Assembly: GCA_963811255.1 (NCBI GenBank)
Contig: CAWEQI010000001.1
Span: forward strand, 62,001 to 126,000
Direction: 5' to 3'
Length of the DNA stretch: 64,000 bases
Source: Croceibacterium_B sp963811255
Lineage (GTDB): Bacteria; Pseudomonadota; Alphaproteobacteria; Sphingomonadales; Sphingomonadaceae
The position numbers were made by a program, and so were the translations under genes. The notes beneath the pieces were generated by a model. It had not been told where the DNA came from and did no database searches. It saw only the letters and a list, made by a program, of their open reading frames with translations. How positions within the stretch are numbered: the stretch's first letter is position 1; each line of letters begins with the position of its first letter. Positions 61,149 through 64,000 of this stretch are shown in pieces.

Positions 61149-63503
61149 TCAGCGCGAGAGTGTCATCGATAACTTGACCGAGAATGGTTCCTGTTGAACG
61201 AACTGCGGCATCGCCGCGATCCGCAGGGGATTGCCGTAGGCAAAGACGTCGCCGCGCGATCCAAGAAGGTTGCGTGCTTCGACGGCGAACCCCCAGTGAT
61301 CATGCTTGGCCGCGAAGGCGATGCTCGTTTCCATGTAGTTGCCCATCGGTCGATCGAGCGCCGGATCGAAGCTCAGCCGCGCCGGGCCGACGTAGCGGGC
61401 GCCGGCCGAAAACGTGAGTTGCCAGGCGCCAAGCGGCAGATCATGGGCGAGCGACGCCCGCGCCGTCCACGACGGCACCACCGGCAGGCGCCGGTCGTCG
61501 AGCTTCAGGCCGGTGTTGTCCGCGACCAGAAGCGCCGACTGGGCCATCGCCCCCGCCTCGACGCGCCAGCCGCGGCCGAGGCGCGCCTGCCCCGAAAGTT
61601 CGGCGCCGGCGATGGCGCCGCGGCCGACGTTGGCGGTTTCGATCAGTCCGTTCGGCAGCAGCACGTCGGACTGTATGTCGCCCCACCAAGACCGATAGAG
61701 GCTGAAGTCGAGGCTCCACAGCTCCGCCTCTTCGCGCCAGCCGGCTTCGAGCGTCGCCAGTTCGTCGCTTTCGAGCCGAGTGACCCGGCCGTTTGCCAGC
61801 GCGGTCGTGCCGCCCTGGCGCACGGCCGAGCCGTAGCGGACATAAAGCAGACGACCGGCCCGCGGATGCCAGGCCAGCGCCGCCGACGGCGTGATTCCGG
61901 TGCGGGCGCGATTCTCCTCGCCGAGGGCGCCGGTGTAGGCGCGCTCTTCGTAGAGCGCGCTGCGATAGAGCCGCCCGCCGACCGTCGCGTCGATCGAATG
62001 CCCCAGGGGCAGCGTGGCTTCGCCGAACAGCGCCGCTTCGTCGGCCCGACGTTCGACCGTTTCGAGCGTCAGCGCCGCCCCGGAGCCGGTCAGGACGCGA
62101 GAAGAGTCCTGCCGGGCATCGATGTAAGAGATACCGCCGAGCCAGCCGAGGCGTCCCCACTGGCCGGTCAGCCGCGCTTCGTTGTCCCACAGCTTGTAAT
62201 GCGCCGTGTCGTCGAGCGTCTGCGGATCGGGCAAGCCGAGACCGCCGGCGCCCTGCGTCGCATCGTAACGGTCGCGAATGATGTGACTAGTGTATCCGGT
62301 CGACAGGACGACCTGGACCGAGCCGTAGTGCTGCAGCCGGAGCGACGCGTGCGCCAGATCGTTGTCGTGCGGTTCGGGCAATTGCGGCGGGCGGTCACGA
62401 GCTTCGGGTCCGTAGGTGTAGTTGCTGTCGCGCGCGTTGAGCCACTGCCCGAACGCCGTCGCGTCACCGCGCCAGCCGTTCCCCAGCTCGACGCCCAACC
62501 CGGCGCGAAGGCCCTGGACGTAACTGGCGTTGCTGTCCTTCCGGTCGCCGGTACTGATCCAGCCGGGGGCCTTCTCCGCGTAACCCACCAGGCGCAACGC
62601 GGCGACGTCGCTGATCAACGGCAGGTTGATGACCAGCGACGCGCCGCCGCCGACGTCGCCGTCGGCGACCGATTGGCCATTCGCGGCGCCGGCGATCGAG
62701 AAGCCCGACGGGTCGGCGCGATTGGTGACGATGCGATAGATCCCGCCGATCGCTCCGCTGCCGTAAAGCGAGCCTTGCGGCCCTTTGAGGATTTCAACCC
62801 GTTTCACGTCCACCAGGCGAATGTCGGGATCGGGCGCCACGTAAGTCACGCGGGCATCGTCCAGCAGCACCGCGACGGTGGCCTGGGTCTTGCCGCCGAA
62901 CGGGCTGTCGGCGACGCCGCGCAGGAACATCCGGTTGCGCCCGGGGCCCTGCCCGGTGAGCGCCAGGCCCTCGACCTGGTCGGCCACGCTTGCGGTATCG
63001 CGGTTGGGGTCGAGCTGGCGCCGGGGCGGGAGCAGCATCACACTGGCGGCGACGGGCGCGTTCTGCAGCGTCAGCTCACGTTTGGTTGCCGTTACGATGA
63101 TGTCCTGCTCGGTTAGGGTCGGCGTGACGACTTGCGCCTGACTCTCCGACTGCCGAGCGACGGGAGGCGCGGCGGCGCGCTCGATCCGCCAGGCCGTCGG
63201 GCCGACTTGCCGCGCGACGTAGCCCGAACCGCGCAACAGGCGGTCGAGCGCCGCGGCCAGGCTCATCCGGCCGCGGACTGGCCGAGTGCGCAGGTTCGGC
63301 AGGTTGCCCTCGGTGCCGATCGATACGTTCGTCTCGCGCGCCAGCTCGGCGATCGCGTCGGTCAGCGTGACCGATTGAATGTCGATTCTCAGGGGCGGTT
63401 CGTCGCGGGCCTCAGCGTGGCTCGGAGAGGCGATAAGCGTCGCCGTGGCGAGACAGCTCAACTTCCATGAGTTGCGCCAGGTCGCGGACCGCTGAATCGC
63501 CAT
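61149..63503 (-). CDS. TonB-dependent receptor with STN domain
   Basis: 784 aa. Signal segment (NSWKLSCLATATLIASPSHA), then an STN (secretin/TonB short N-terminal) domain, residues ~38-105 (IDIQSVTLTDAIAELARETN, AALDRLLRGSGYVARQVGPT), which contacts a FecR-type anti-sigma factor. The plug follows (EQDIIVTATKREL, VKRVEILKGPQGSLYGSGAI) and then the barrel. The N-terminal coding region overlaps the FecR gene by about 92 bases, and the STN-FecR pairing indicates ligand-induced surface signalling. The start at 63503 is the most likely; a later start would lose the signal peptide. Confidence 0.9.
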   Translation of the reverse strand: MAIQRSATWRNSWKLSCLATATLIASPSHAEARDEPPLRIDIQSVTLTDAIAELARETNVSIGTEGNLPNLRTRPVRGRMSLAAALDRLLRGSGYVARQVGPTAWRIERAAAPPVARQSESQAQVVTPTLTEQDIIVTATKRELTLQNAPVAASVMLLPPRRQLDPNRDTASVADQVEGLALTGQGPGRNRMFLRGVADSPFGGKTQATVAVLLDDARVTYVAPDPDIRLVDVKRVEILKGPQGSLYGSGAIGGIYRIVTNRADPSGFSIAGAANGQSVADGDVGGGASLVINLPLISDVAALRLVGYAEKAPGWISTGDRKDSNASYVQGLRAGLGVELGNGWRGDATAFGQWLNARDSNYTYGPEARDRPPQLPEPHDNDLAHASLRLQHYGSVQVVLSTGYTSHIIRDRYDATQGAGGLGLPDPQTLDDTAHYKLWDNEARLTGQWGRLGWLGGISYIDARQDSSRVLTGSGAALTLETVERRADEAALFGEATLPLGHSIDATVGGRLYRSALYEERAYTGALGEENRARTGITPSAALAWHPRAGRLLYVRYGSAVRQGGTTALANGRVTRLESDELATLEAGWREEAELWSLDFSLYRSWWGDIQSDVLLPNGLIETANVGRGAIAGAELSGQARLGRGWRVEAGAMAQSALLVADNTGLKLDDRRLPVVPSWTARASLAHDLPLGAWQLTFSAGARYVGPARLSFDPALDRPMGNYMETSIAFAAKHDHWGFAVEARNLLGSRGDVFAYGNPLRIAAMPQFVQQEPFSVKLSMTLSR

Positions 63504-64000
63504 TCTTGATCGACAAAGTCCCCGAGAAACGCCGTTCGGCCAGCGCCGGAGGCATCGAAACCTTCAACCCGGCATAGCGGCCAAGGTCGCTGGCGACCAG
63601 CGCCAACGGTGCGGCGTCGTAGGTCAGCCGACCTTCGCGCCACTCGCCGACATCGTTCGCCGCGACGGGGGAGACCCGCGCCAGGTGATGCGCGGGATCG
63701 AACAGGATGCGCCTGCCGGCCGTCAGCTCGACCGGATCGCCGAGCGCATCGCCGCGAACCGTCAGCCGGCCTTCGGACACTTCGACGCGGACCGCCCGGT
63801 CGTTCGTCTGCACGTCGAAATGCGTGCCGATGTCGCGTATATCGAGCCCGCCGGCGCGGATCGTCAGGCTCCGGTCAGGCTCGTGCGCGACCGCGAAATA
63901 GCCGCCGCCGTCGAGCGCCAGCTGGTCCTTGTGACGGCCGCCGATGCTTAAGCGGCTGTGCGGCGCGAGCACGACGGTGGAACCGTCCGCCAGCGCGATC
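63412..64000 (-). CDS. FecR-family anti-sigma regulator, 5' part beyond the window
   Basis: The visible ~195 residues include the FecR beta-repeat ALADGSTVVLAPHSRLSIGG, DIGTHFDVQTNDRAVRVEVS and EGRLTVRGDALGDPVELTAG. A C-terminal DUF4974/STN-binding part follows (RLTYDAAPLALVASDLGRYA, FSGTLSIKNGDSAVRDLAQL). In the Fec-type system it sits in the inner membrane and passes the receptor signal to an ECF sigma factor. The sigma factor gene would lie to the right of the window. The end overlaps the receptor gene. Confidence 0.9.
   Translation of the reverse strand, partial: IALADGSTVVLAPHSRLSIGGRHKDQLALDGGGYFAVAHEPDRSLTIRAGGLDIRDIGTHFDVQTNDRAVRVEVSEGRLTVRGDALGDPVELTAGRRILFDPAHHLARVSPVAANDVGEWREGRLTYDAAPLALVASDLGRYAGLKVSMPPALAERRFSGTLSIKNGDSAVRDLAQLMEVELSRHGDAYRLSEPR

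Overview
The window is high-GC DNA from an alphaproteobacterium, most likely a member of the Sphingomonadales. Support for this comes from the crtY-crtI-crtB carotenoid block, several TonB-dependent receptors, FecR signalling, short palindromic intergenic repeats of the kind common in sphingomonads, a MipA protein preceded by a GGAAC-N16-CGTT promoter (EcfG type), and dense operons joined by ATGA/GTGA overlaps. No rRNA, CRISPR array, complete insertion sequence or integrase was seen.

Layout. 0-3 kb: two cold-shock-type proteins, small conserved proteins, a glycine-zipper lipoprotein and a cupin. 2.65-3.9 kb is poorly coding. 3.9-5.9 kb: thiC behind a TPP riboswitch. 5.9-11.8 kb: a SRAP-domain protein, an SnoaL-like protein, a CPA1 antiporter, a GST, small membrane proteins, MipA and DUF2585. 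11.8-16.2 kb: the operon crtY-crtI-LOG-crtB, followed by a biotin-dependent carboxylase alpha subunit. 18-22.4 kb: Bcr/CflA efflux, dinB, NUDIX, 6-phosphogluconolactonase and a membrane protein. 22.4-22.7 kb: tRNA-Gly(CCC) and tRNA-Leu(CAG). 22.7-28 kb: a TfdA-type dioxygenase, MaoC, RidA, an I78 inhibitor, and a valine-catabolism pair. 28-32.4 kb: cysD-cysNC-cysQ and a TauE/SafE exporter. 33-35.2 kb: two tandem outer-membrane proteins with very long polyproline runs. 35.4-42 kb: a GH3 glucosidase, a cytochrome c, a PQQ dehydrogenase of the polyvinyl-alcohol-dehydrogenase type and a phosphoesterase. 42-45.8 kb: ligD-ku (NHEJ) plus a 54-aa gene.

46.4-60.8 kb is the most interesting part. It looks like a catabolic island. 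A TetR regulator sits beside two operons on the minus strand. One contains a TonB receptor, a two-domain extradiol-type dioxygenase, an FAD monooxygenase and an FAA hydrolase. The other contains an HxNxDH metallo-beta-lactamase-fold hydrolase, a fumarylacetoacetase, an ACMSD-like amidohydrolase, an acetoacetate-decarboxylase-like protein, a cupin, an MFS transporter and a second FAD monooxygenase. A similar 18-bp dyad lies upstream of both operons. Together these suggest uptake, hydroxylation, ring cleavage and hydrolysis of an unidentified aromatic (or similar cyclic) compound. The window ends in another TonB receptor (with an STN domain) and a truncated FecR.

Caution: many otherwise well conserved genes (thiC, SRAP, crtY, the carboxylase, dinB, cysD, two FAH-family genes, the amidohydrolase) carry single-base frameshifts. 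Full-length homology continues on both sides of each break, so most look like sequencing or assembly indels rather than true pseudogenes.
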